The notes below the pieces were generated by a model. The model was not told the origin of the DNA and did not search any database. It worked only from the letters and a program-made list of their open reading frames with translations. Shown here piece after piece: positions 1 through 7,067 of a DNA stretch of 64,000 nt (position 1 is the stretch's first letter; each line of letters starts with the position of its first letter). Location of the stretch: the NCBI RefSeq assembly GCF_013085465.1, contig NZ_CP049838.1, positions 7,254,001-7,318,000 of the forward strand. Direction: 5' to 3'. The position numbers and the translations under genes were made by a program. Source of the stretch: Streptomyces asoensis. GTDB taxonomy: Bacteria; Actinomycetota; Actinomycetes; Streptomycetales; Streptomycetaceae.

Positions 1-2
1 GG

Positions 3-686
3 TTCGGCGGCGTGCCGGGAACCAGGGTTCCCAACTCTGCGCAGGGGCGCGTCGGCGGTATGCCGGGCGGTACCTCAGCAGGGCGTGCGGGGGCCGGCCC
101 CGTGGGGCAGACGGGACGTACCGCCGCAACAGGGAAGACAGGCGGCCGCACCACTGGCCCCATGGGACGAGGTGTGGTCGGCGGGATACCGAAGACTGGC
201 GGGCCGGCGGCCGGACGTACCGGCAGTGTCCCACGCAGTCCCGTCACCGGCATGGGTGCCACGAACCCCGGACGTCCGGGCGCTGCACGTACCGGCGCCG
301 GACGTACGGGCGATGGCATTGTCGGCGGGAGGCCTGTCACCGGGGGCGCCCCCGGTGTCAACGGTTCGAGGTTGCCGCGCGGTACGGTCGTCGGCGGCGA
401 GGGCGCATCCACCTCGCGTGCCGCTGGTGAGAAGCCCGGCCAGCGTGGGGTGATCGGAACACCCGGCTCCACGACGGGAAAGGGCGCGGGGCAGTCGGCT
501 CGCCGTCCCGTCGGCAGTCCTGACGGTGCGGTTGGAACGCCGAAGGGACGACCTTCCGGAAGCAAGACCAAGGGAAACACACCCGGTGGCCCGGGCGCGG
601 CGCGTGGTTCTGCGCGCAACCCGGGTCCCGGTGAAACACGTTCGCGCCGTGACGAGCGGCGCGACGACGCGTCGGCGACCGACTGA
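3..686 (+). CDS. C-terminal part of a Gly/Arg/Pro-rich protein of the type VII secretion locus (5' end outside window)
   Basis: The open frame runs in from the left edge, so only the last 227 codons are visible and the GTG at 12 is probably internal. The visible part is one long disordered region made of repeated short blocks such as VVGG-P, GxxGRxG and TGxxxG, very rich in Gly, Arg, Pro, Thr and Ala, with a charged Arg/Asp tail. There is no transmembrane segment or enzyme motif. Large WXG/PPE-like proteins with exactly this kind of VVGGRP-rich tail are common beside streptomycete ESX genes, and the mycosin gene starts only 28 nt downstream, so a secreted or ESX-associated protein is the best guess. 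The N-terminal domain that would settle this is not in the window. Confidence 0.6.
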   Translation, partial: FGGVPGTRVPNSAQGRVGGMPGGTSAGRAGAGPVGQTGRTAATGKTGGRTTGPMGRGVVGGIPKTGGPAAGRTGSVPRSPVTGMGATNPGRPGAARTGAGRTGDGIVGGRPVTGGAPGVNGSRLPRGTVVGGEGASTSRAAGEKPGQRGVIGTPGSTTGKGAGQSARRPVGSPDGAVGTPKGRPSGSKTKGNTPGGPGAARGSARNPGPGETRSRRDERRDDASATD

Positions 687-714
687 CCGGACAACAGCGA
701 GGACAGACAGAGGC

Positions 715-1986
715 ATGGTGGCAGGCAGCAGCCGACGCGGCGGGCGGAGCGCGTCTTTCGCGGAACGAAACAGGAGACGGGTTTCCGCCGTCTGTTCAGC
801 GCTCGGCGCCTTGGCCGTCCTCTTGGTAGGGGCTCCGAGCGCGTCGGCCGCCGACGTCCAGTCTCAGCAGTGGTACCTGACGGCGATGAAAGCCGACGAG
901 ATGTGGAAGTCGAGCACCGGTAAGGGCATCAAGGTGGCCGTCGTCGATTCGGGGGTCAACCCCGACACGGCTTCACTGAAAGGGCAAGTGCTCGCCGATG
1001 AGGTGCCGAAAGCTGTCGCTTACAAGGCGACTGAGGACTACGACGGTCACGGCACAAGCATGGCGGAGCTCATCGTCGGCACTGGCGCTGACGGCGGCCT
1101 GAAGGGACTCGCGCCGGGGGCGAAGATCGTTCCTTATCGGATAGCCACAACCGAACTGACGGACAAGAGCGAATCGAGCAAGGCCCCTCAGGTGGCGGCA
1201 GTGATCCGGGCTGCTGCTGACAGCGACGCCAAGATCATCAGCATGTCCTTCGGTGAAGACGTCGAAAGGCCGGATGTTCTTGCAGCCGTCAAGTACGCAC
1301 AGTCCAAGGGTAAGTTGATGGTTGCGGCCACTGGCAATGACGCCCAGGAGAAGAACTTCATCGGGTACCCGGCGGCCTACCCCTACGTAGTCGGTGTTGC
1401 TGCCTCGGACCAGTCCGGAACCGTCGGAAAATTCTCGGAACACGGCAACTACGTCGACCTGGCTGCACCCGGTCTAGACGTCCCCACCTGGTGCGACAAC
1501 ACGTTCCGCTCCTACTGCACCAGCCAGGGCACCAGCCAGGCCACTGCCATCGCGTCTGCCTCCGCAGCCCTAATCTGGTCCGCCCACCCCAACTGGACCG
1601 CCAACCAGGTCCTAGCCAGCCTGATCGACACCGCCGGTCGCGACTGGGCCAAGGACGACCCGAGCACGTACCTCGGCTACGGACTGATCCGCCCCCGCAT
1701 GGTCCTGGAGCAAAGCAACTTCAACCCGGGCCCGGCCAACACCGACCCCCTCGCCAGGGAGAACGCGACGGGCGTCACTGACGCGGCGGGCAACTCGCCC
1801 TCCGCGTCGACACCGCCCTCTCCCCAGCCCACGAAGGCCACCGCAGGAGGTAAGACCTCGGCGGCAGCATCAACCTCGGACACCTCCGACAACACCACGA
1901 TGTGGGTTGCGCTCGGAGCGGCGGCGGCAGTCCTGGTGATCGGAGGCGGCGCTTTCGCTGTTCTCCGCTCACGGCGTGCCACATGA
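715..1986 (+). CDS. mycP: Type VII secretion-associated subtilisin-like serine protease (mycosin)
   Basis: A 423-aa S8 peptidase. The open frame extends upstream to 526 but overlaps the preceding gene; ATG 715 directly precedes a normal export signal (positively charged run, hydrophobic residues 23-40, ASA cleavage region near 45). The catalytic triad is visible: Asp78 in VAVVDSGV, His112 in DGHGTS, Ser274 in QGTSQAT. A Thr/Ser/Pro/Ala-rich linker (about 345-390) leads to a C-terminal membrane helix and an RSRR tail. This signal peptide-protease-anchor layout is that of mycosins, which sit outside the membrane and stabilise or regulate ESX translocons. Two WXG100 genes follow, supporting the assignment. 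The mycosin family call is firm; the start codon is less so (GTG 718 is next). Confidence 0.92.
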   Translation: MVAGSSRRGGRSASFAERNRRRVSAVCSALGALAVLLVGAPSASAADVQSQQWYLTAMKADEMWKSSTGKGIKVAVVDSGVNPDTASLKGQVLADEVPKAVAYKATEDYDGHGTSMAELIVGTGADGGLKGLAPGAKIVPYRIATTELTDKSESSKAPQVAAVIRAAADSDAKIISMSFGEDVERPDVLAAVKYAQSKGKLMVAATGNDAQEKNFIGYPAAYPYVVGVAASDQSGTVGKFSEHGNYVDLAAPGLDVPTWCDNTFRSYCTSQGTSQATAIASASAALIWSAHPNWTANQVLASLIDTAGRDWAKDDPSTYLGYGLIRPRMVLEQSNFNPGPANTDPLARENATGVTDAAGNSPSASTPPSPQPTKATAGGKTSAAASTSDTSDNTTMWVALGAAAAVLVIGGGAFAVLRSRRAT

Positions 1987-2028
1987 CCCACACATGACGA
2001 ACCACAGCTCACGAAAGGGAGTGCCGAA

Positions 2029-2367
2029 ATGGTCGACCGCAAGCTAAACGACGGCGACGTACAGAAGCTCCAGAAGGAAGTCATCGACCGCTACGACAAC
2101 ATCCGGGGCTCCCTCGCGAAGTTGCAAGGCACGATCGACATGATCGAGAGGGCGTGGACGGGCCAGGGTGCCAACGCCTTCAACGTCAAGCAGACGGAGA
2201 TCAACGGCCACATGGTCGCGATCGGCAAGATGCTCGACGACTTCCTCGAGGGCATCCACATGACCAAGACCGACAAGCAGAACCTCGAAGACCAGATCAC
2301 CGCCGACATGAACAAGATCTCGGTCGAGGATCTGGGCGGAAAGACTTCGGCGCTCAACAGCTACTGA
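2029..2367 (+). CDS. WXG100 family ESX secretion substrate (first of pair)
   Basis: A 112-aa, almost wholly helical protein preceded by a good ribosome-binding site (GAAAGGGAG at about 2012-2021). The hallmark turn is W43-T44-G45, between two predicted helices (about 8-40 and 48-95), as in ESAT-6/CFP-10-type proteins. There is no signal peptide, as expected for substrates exported by the EccC-driven machinery. It lies 42 nt after the mycosin and 51 nt before a second WXG100 gene, so the two probably form the usual heterodimer or tetramer of Esx proteins. Which one is the EsxA and which the EsxB equivalent cannot be decided from sequence alone, so no symbol is given. Confidence 0.9.
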   Translation: MVDRKLNDGDVQKLQKEVIDRYDNIRGSLAKLQGTIDMIERAWTGQGANAFNVKQTEINGHMVAIGKMLDDFLEGIHMTKTDKQNLEDQITADMNKISVEDLGGKTSALNSY

Positions 2368-2418
2368 CCATCATTCCGGCGAAGTCCGGCTGAAGTCTTC
2401 ACAGAAACGAGGGGAATC

Positions 2419-2721
2419 ATGTCCGGAGCCCATTACGAGGAACTCGCCGTCACCTACGGCACCATGGACGCGCTCGCCACCGAGCTGGGCGACCAGGCCA
2501 GGAAGCTCGAGGAGGACCTCGAAGCGCTGAGGCAGGCGGTGCTCAACGTGTCCTCGGGCTGGGGCGGCGAGGCGTTCCAGCAGTTCCAGAGCAAGAGCGA
2601 GGAGTGGAACAAGCACGCGCGTGGCATCCACGCGGCGCTGCTCCAGATCTCGCACCAGGTCCACGGCGCCGGCGGTGACTACCGCGGCGGCGACCTGAAG
2701 GGCGCCAGCTACTTCATGTAG
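2419..2721 (+). CDS. WXG100 family ESX secretion substrate (second of pair)
   Basis: A 100-aa helical-hairpin protein starting at ATG 2419 behind GAGGGGAA. The WXG turn is W48-G49-G50 (SSGWGGEAF). The tail is Gly-rich and ends in ASYFM. It has no signal peptide or membrane segment. It is the downstream partner of the 112-aa WXG100 protein and shares its transcript; a strong hairpin follows immediately, so mycP and the two esx genes form one plus-strand unit. Members of this family are exported folded, usually as dimers, through EccC/EccD channels, both of which are encoded further right in this window. Confidence 0.9.
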   Translation: MSGAHYEELAVTYGTMDALATELGDQARKLEEDLEALRQAVLNVSSGWGGEAFQQFQSKSEEWNKHARGIHAALLQISHQVHGAGGDYRGGDLKGASYFM

Positions 2722-2741
2722 CAGCACGTACTCCGCAACAC

Positions 2742-2778
2742 CAGGGTGGGCACGCACGGGAGGTGCCCACCCTGTTTA
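2742..2778. terminator. Terminator between convergent esx and lipoprotein genes
   Basis: A perfect 12-bp stem (arms 2742-2753 and 2763-2774, CAGGGTGGGCAC with its complement) with a 9-nt loop, followed by TTTA. It sits between the end of the second WXG100 gene and the stop of the minus-strand lipoprotein gene, so it can serve both directions. Confidence 0.75.
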
Positions 2779-3372
2779 CTCGGCTCCTGCCTTGCACTCC
2801 GCCGATTTCTCTACCGAGCCGGTGAAAGACAGGATGAGGCGCTTCATGGCCTCGGCATCCCCGTGTTTGGAGCCCTCTGCGCGGATCACCGTGAACAGCT
2901 CCTGCTTGTATTTGGTGTCGACGCAGGTGCGTGTCTTGCCGAATGCCTCGTAACTCGAGTACACGAACCGCCCGTTCTCCGCCGTGTGGTCCGGGTCGTC
3001 AAGGGACTGTCGGGCTGCGACAAAGGCTGTCGTTGTGCCCTCTTGCATCCATATTTGAGTAGTGGTCACTATCAGTTTATTGTCGACGATGACCTCGCAC
3101 CCCTTGCTGCCCGAGTAGGACCTGTCCTTGACGGTGATTTCTCTTCCTGCCGGAAGGAAGGGAGAGAGAGCGTCGGTTTCGACAGCCGTTCCACACAATG
3201 TGCCAGGAACCGCGTACTCGCGTTCCCGACCGTCACTGCTGCACCCTGCCAGGAGAATGACAAGTGATGTGAGCACCGTGACGGAGACCCTGTGGACCCT
3301 GTGGACCTTCCGTGCAGTAGCTCGGTGGGACTCGTCTCCTGATCTATCGATGATCTGCTGCTCCCGCTGCAT
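2776..3372 (-). CDS. Predicted four-cysteine lipoprotein, last gene of the ESX accessory operon
   Basis: A 198-aa protein. The frame is open to 3399, but ATG 3370-3372 overlaps the upstream stop as ATGA and is the coupled start. A hydrophobic segment ends in a lipobox (LLAGC) near residue 42-46, preceded by a His/Arg-rich leader, so it should be lipid-anchored outside the cell. The mature part contains four further cysteines (start, after about 30 residues, middle, near the C-terminus). The same four-Cys order is seen in the adjacent 211-aa protein, which suggests the two are distant paralogs. I do not recognise a named family; DUF3558-type surface lipoproteins of actinobacteria have a similar look. 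The gene is visibly less GC-rich than its neighbours, which fits transfer. Confidence 0.72.
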   Translation of the reverse strand: MQREQQIIDRSGDESHRATARKVHRVHRVSVTVLTSLVILLAGCSSDGREREYAVPGTLCGTAVETDALSPFLPAGREITVKDRSYSGSKGCEVIVDNKLIVTTTQIWMQEGTTTAFVAARQSLDDPDHTAENGRFVYSSYEAFGKTRTCVDTKYKQELFTVIRAEGSKHGDAEAMKRLILSFTGSVEKSAECKAGAE

Positions 3373-4007
3373 CACGCAGACTTGAACGCCATGTCGCACA
3401 GCGCTTTGTCATGAGCGAATGACCCGGCGCTCCTGACCAAGTCGATCAGCGCGTTGCGAGTCGCGGAAGCGCTCGAGTCCCCTGTCTGCTTCAGCTCCAC
3501 AGAGACGCTGAGGTTGTACTGACCGCCTGGAATCTTCCCCTCGGAGGTGCAGGGCACGAAGACGGCCGCGAACCTGTCGGACGCGACCGCCGTCTTGCCC
3601 GTGGCGAAAGGCTTGAGCGACGCGACGGATGCGTCATTCGCGGCTGTCCCCTTGACCCACTGTGTCCAGCTCGTCTCCGACTCGTCCTCCATCAGGCTCG
3701 TCTTGGCCACCAGCAGTTGCTCGCCACCCCCGGAGACGAAGCAGGAGGACTCGTAATCCGTGTCCGTGACATCGACGCGGAGTTTCACGTCGTTGTCGAA
3801 CGAGTAGGAGGATTCCTCGGGCAGCACGTTGCGCAAGGAATCGGCAACGCTGGACGAGGATCCCAGGGAGGCGCAGATGTCGTCTGCCTTGATCTCACCC
3901 TTCTCCTCGAAAGGCGAGAGCTTGAAAATATATACGGCGCTCACCAGGAGGGTCAGCGAACAGACAACTCCGGCAGTGAGGAGAACCTTGGAGCGAGCGA
4001 GTTTCAA
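3372..4007 (-). CDS. Membrane-anchored four-cysteine extracellular protein of the ESX accessory operon
   Basis: A 211-aa protein with TTG start 4005-4007, placed 7 nt after a GGAAGG ribosome-binding site; only 3 nt separate it from the stop of the 761-aa gene. Residues about 8-29 form a single N-terminal membrane helix without a lipobox, leaving about 180 residues outside the cell. Four cysteines (in DICASL, SSCFVS, FVPCTS, ALCDMAF) are spaced like those of the next gene, suggesting two disulfides and common ancestry. The stop overlaps the next ATG as ATGA. Codon use includes AT-rich stretches (for example the region around 3925-3945), unlike the core genes nearby. Function unknown; surface receptor, chaperone or immunity partner for the upstream candidate substrate are possibilities, by position only. 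Confidence 0.7.
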   Translation of the reverse strand: MKLARSKVLLTAGVVCSLTLLVSAVYIFKLSPFEEKGEIKADDICASLGSSSSVADSLRNVLPEESSYSFDNDVKLRVDVTDTDYESSCFVSGGGEQLLVAKTSLMEDESETSWTQWVKGTAANDASVASLKPFATGKTAVASDRFAAVFVPCTSEGKIPGGQYNLSVSVELKQTGDSSASATRNALIDLVRSAGSFAHDKALCDMAFKSA

Positions 4008-4010
4008 CTG

Positions 4011-6296
4011 TCAGCCTTCCGAGTCAAGTTGCCTGGGAATTCCCTCGCCGTCGAGGTAGTCGTGGATTTTCGTGCCGGCGCTGTCGAATCCACTCTCCGC
4101 TGATGTGCCCACGGAAGCCTCGATGAGCGGATAGCTGTGGCCGGAGTTCTTCCCGGCCTTCTGCGCCGCCGCTTCAACCGCCGCGTAGGTCGAGGACCTG
4201 GTGCCCTCGATCTCCTCACCGTTACGGAAGACGACTTCTTCCGAACTGTCCTTGAGAGACCCCTCTGTAATGCCACTGATGATCTCGTCGGCGGCAGTGC
4301 CGGCCAGGTCTCCGATGATGGCGCCACCCGGCCCGGTGAGTGGTGCCGTGGCCATACCGACCCCGATGCCGATGGCTGTGCCGCCCCACGTGCCGATACT
4401 TTCGATCTTGGCGTTGTAGTCGGCGTCCTTCTGACCGCCCTCGATCTCGCCCTCGTAGGCGCGCCCGGCCCCGATCATGCCCTCGACCTGGCCCGCGGTA
4501 CGGGCGATGTCGTCGATGCCCTGCTTGAGACGGTCCTCCTGGCCGAATGCGGGGTCATTGGCGTACACGTCTGGATGCTCGAAGTGATACTGCATCAGTT
4601 GCGTGGTGTAGCTGGTCTGCCCGAGATTCACCGCTGCATAGCTCTCGGGGTTGCGGCCGAGCGTGTAGAGAAGGCGCGTGGTGTCCCGTTCGCTGAATTC
4701 CGCTGCTGAGCCCGCGATGGGGAACAGCTTTGCCTCGCCCGCGGTCCCGGGGTGCAGTCCACGATGAATGTCCGGCATGTATTCGGCGGCGATCTGGCCC
4801 ATGCTGTCGGACATGTAGCTGTTCTCGGTGAGGCGTGACGGCTTTTCCGAGATGGACGCCACCAGGCTCTGTGTGAGCTTTGCCTGTTCGGCATTGTGCG
4901 GCGGTGTGTCCGCTGTGGGCAGCTCTCCGGCGGGATGCCCCGTGGTAGCCGCCTCCAGCGCAAGAGCCAGGTTGTTCCGACCGGCGATGCTGTCCTCGCC
5001 CTTGGCGTCCTGGTCCTGCGGCCAGTCGCGTTCTTCGAAGAGGTAGTCGAAGTTGGTCAGCGACTCCGGCTTGCCCTTGTCGTCCTTGAAGTCGTGGTCC
5101 TCGTCCTTGGTGACGAAGGTGTCGTTGAAGAACTCCGTGGCCGCGTCCGGACTGTTCGAGAGGGCTTTGAGGTAGCCGGTCATCGGGTCCCAGCCCGAGT
5201 CGGTCCCCGTGCGGTTGAGGAGAGGGTCCATGCCGGTGCGCGTCCAGGCACCATGCCGGCCGTTACCCGTGAACTTCTTCTCCGTCTCCATCAGCTTGTC
5301 GCCGTAGTCGACGAGGAACCGGTCGTCGAAGTCACCCCACCGCATGAGGTTGGTCATGACCTGTCCGCCGAGGGGGAAACCACCGTTGCGGCCGACCGGC
5401 TTGTCGACCAGGTCGATCATCGTGGACTTCCACTGGGTCATGTCGGCGTTGTCGCTCTGCGACGCAGTGGCGAGCGTGAGACTGAGGTTCTTCTGGAGGT
5501 CGTCGTACTGGTCGACCCGCTGTTGTCCGATCTTCCAGGCGCTGTGCGGGTCGTTGATGCCTGTCCAGAAGTCGAGGGTTCCCTGCGGTCCCAGGCGCGT
5601 GGCGAAGCGCTCCGCGAACAGTGGGTCGTCGGCGTACTCCTTCAGCCCCTTGTCGAGCCGGTCGAACTCCGCGACCGACAGGTCCTCGGGCTTCTGCTTC
5701 GCCAGGTCTGCCAGCTCCTCGGCGTCCTTCAGCGCCTTGGCCGCGGAGTCCCGGTCGGCGTAGTCGACGTCCGAGAAGCCCAGTCTGCTCTGGTCGGCGA
5801 TCGCCATGAGGACGGCGTTGGCCGAGGTGTCGCTCGTGGTGGCCTGTTCCAAGATCTTCTGGATCTCGTCCCGCAGGGCGGTGATCTCGCCCTTGTTGTC
5901 CTGGTCCTGTTGAGCACGGCCCTCCGGCGGGACGTTCGTCGTGACCGTGAACCCGCCCTCGTAGCCGATGACCGTGAGGTTCTTCTGACGGCCTCGCTCG
6001 ATGGCGTCGCCGAGTTGCCCCTTGTACGTCTTCAGCTCGTCCCGGGTGTCCTGGAGGATCTTGTGGATCGACGAAGCCTGGCTGTGCGCGTCCGTGAACT
6101 CCCCGGCCGTCTTGCCGATGAACTCCTTGGAGACGGTGGCGTTGTACCCCGCCCAGCTCGCCTTGTTCGCGGCGCCGTGCAGGCCCTTCTCGGCCGCGTC
6201 CATCAAGGTCTCCAGATCGCCGACCATCGTCGACCAGTCTTCGACCGCGTCGTCCAACAGGCTGAGGTCGGCGTTGCGAAGGGCGTCGAGATCCAT
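4011..6296 (-). CDS. Large WXG-like protein, candidate type VII secretion substrate/effector
   Basis: A 761-aa protein starting at ATG 6294-6296, which overlaps the previous stop as ATGA. Residues 1-110 are helical with a WXG-like turn (SWAGYNA near 48-54), the fold recognised by ESX machinery. Residues about 140-560 are helical and rich in charged residues, with no enzyme motif I recognise. Residues about 650-695 are Gly/Ala-rich and hydrophobic (TAIGIGVGMA, GGAIIGDLAG), a stretch that looks able to enter membranes, followed by a soluble 65-residue tail. There is no signal peptide or lipobox. The layout (N-terminal WXG-like helical domain, long spacer, variable C-terminus) is that of long ESX substrates and some polymorphic toxins. 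Toxicity is inference only. Confidence 0.75.
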   Translation of the reverse strand: MDLDALRNADLSLLDDAVEDWSTMVGDLETLMDAAEKGLHGAANKASWAGYNATVSKEFIGKTAGEFTDAHSQASSIHKILQDTRDELKTYKGQLGDAIERGRQKNLTVIGYEGGFTVTTNVPPEGRAQQDQDNKGEITALRDEIQKILEQATTSDTSANAVLMAIADQSRLGFSDVDYADRDSAAKALKDAEELADLAKQKPEDLSVAEFDRLDKGLKEYADDPLFAERFATRLGPQGTLDFWTGINDPHSAWKIGQQRVDQYDDLQKNLSLTLATASQSDNADMTQWKSTMIDLVDKPVGRNGGFPLGGQVMTNLMRWGDFDDRFLVDYGDKLMETEKKFTGNGRHGAWTRTGMDPLLNRTGTDSGWDPMTGYLKALSNSPDAATEFFNDTFVTKDEDHDFKDDKGKPESLTNFDYLFEERDWPQDQDAKGEDSIAGRNNLALALEAATTGHPAGELPTADTPPHNAEQAKLTQSLVASISEKPSRLTENSYMSDSMGQIAAEYMPDIHRGLHPGTAGEAKLFPIAGSAAEFSERDTTRLLYTLGRNPESYAAVNLGQTSYTTQLMQYHFEHPDVYANDPAFGQEDRLKQGIDDIARTAGQVEGMIGAGRAYEGEIEGGQKDADYNAKIESIGTWGGTAIGIGVGMATAPLTGPGGAIIGDLAGTAADEIISGITEGSLKDSSEEVVFRNGEEIEGTRSSTYAAVEAAAQKAGKNSGHSYPLIEASVGTSAESGFDSAGTKIHDYLDGEGIPRQLDSEG

Positions 6297-6814
6297 CAGC
6301 TCTTGCCCTTCTTGTCGTCCTTCTCGCCGTACACCGGATTGTGCTTGCCGGGTTCACCGACGCGTTCGTCGAAGCCCGCGTCCAGCACGTCGATGCTGCT
6401 CATCTGACGGCGGATGTAGTGGTCGTCGCCGGCATGCAGCTTCTTCGTGACGGTCATGTGGTTCGAGATGTGCGCGCACGCGTCCCTGAGGGAACCCAGC
6501 TGCTCGTCCCAGCGCAGCGCCACATGCTGGAGGGCGCTGCCCAGGGCGAACCCGCCCTTGCTGAGGGCCCCGGCGGCGCTTTCGCTGGTGGGCACCGCCC
6601 TGCGACCTTTGTCCCAGAGGTCGTTGTACAGCTTGAACGCGGTGGTGCCGATCTTCGCAAGATCACCCTGGTTGGCCCTCAGCTCGCCGTACTGACCGGG
6701 ATCCGGCGCGGGGCGTACCGGACCGCTCCCGGGATCCAGCTGGTTCAGCCGCATGTGGGGCGCGGCGCCCGAGGCCGCATCCGCCTTCAATTGCTCCCAC
6801 TCGTCCCACGCCAC
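6296..6814 (-). CDS. Helical WXG-like partner/chaperone protein, first gene of the ESX accessory operon
   Basis: A 172-aa protein. The frame stays open to 6949, but GTG 6812-6814 has a strong GGGGAAGGGG ribosome-binding site and the extra upstream residues are Arg-rich and unlike protein, so the shorter form is chosen. It begins VAWDEWEQLK; the central part (about 50-140) is helical and includes KLYNDLWDKG and LRWDEQLGSL, a pattern like ESX-1 EspC-type or WXG proteins rather than an enzyme. The tail is Lys/Asp-rich. The stop overlaps the start of the 761-aa gene (ATGA), so the two are translationally coupled and probably work as a pair, for example as chaperone and substrate. Confidence 0.7.
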   Translation of the reverse strand: MAWDEWEQLKADAASGAAPHMRLNQLDPGSGPVRPAPDPGQYGELRANQGDLAKIGTTAFKLYNDLWDKGRRAVPTSESAAGALSKGGFALGSALQHVALRWDEQLGSLRDACAHISNHMTVTKKLHAGDDHYIRRQMSSIDVLDAGFDERVGEPGKHNPVYGEKDDKKGKS

Positions 6815-6910
6815 GCGCGAACCCCTTCCCCGTGTCCCCGTGAAGCCCGTCCGACGGACGTGAAGCCCGGCCGTCCGACGGGACAGTTCCGTCGATCCAC
6901 CAACAGCCCA

Positions 6911-6945
6911 GATCCATGAACCCCGTTCAAGGGAGTTCACGGATC
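6911..6945. promoter_or_regulatory. 35-bp imperfect palindrome upstream of the ESX accessory operon
   Basis: The outer arms GATCC (6911-6915) and GGATC (6941-6945) and the inner arms TGAAC (6917-6921) and GTTCA (6935-6939) are perfectly complementary; 28 of 35 positions match the reverse complement. It lies about 100-130 bp upstream of GTG 6814, in the gap behind eccC, a place expected for an operator or for a cruciform-type control site of the minus-strand operon. A role as a terminator for eccC is less likely, because two better hairpins already lie between it and eccC. Confidence 0.45.
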
Positions 6946-6967
6946 TCACCCTACTTTCCTCAATTCA

Positions 6968-7042
6968 CCGCCGTCCGGCTTGACGGCGGCGCAGCGGAGA
7001 CCGCCAACTCCGGTGCCCGCCAAGTCCCTTCGGGACGGCGGG
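6968..7042 (-). terminator. Tandem hairpins after eccC
   Basis: Two stem-loops lie directly behind the eccC stop: CCCGCC/GGCGGG arms with an inner GTCCC-TTC-GGGAC hairpin (7016-7042), then a perfect 8-bp stem (arms 6968-6975 and 6982-6989). Neither has a long U-tract, which is usual for streptomycete terminators. Confidence 0.5.
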
Positions 7043-7067
7043 TACGCCCCCTCATCCCGCCCGCTCA

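Noticed and set aside
2776..6814. Classical toxin-antitoxin or restriction system
   Set aside because: None of the four proteins has a nuclease, methylase or small-antitoxin signature; only the WXG-like domain and surface anchors are supportable.
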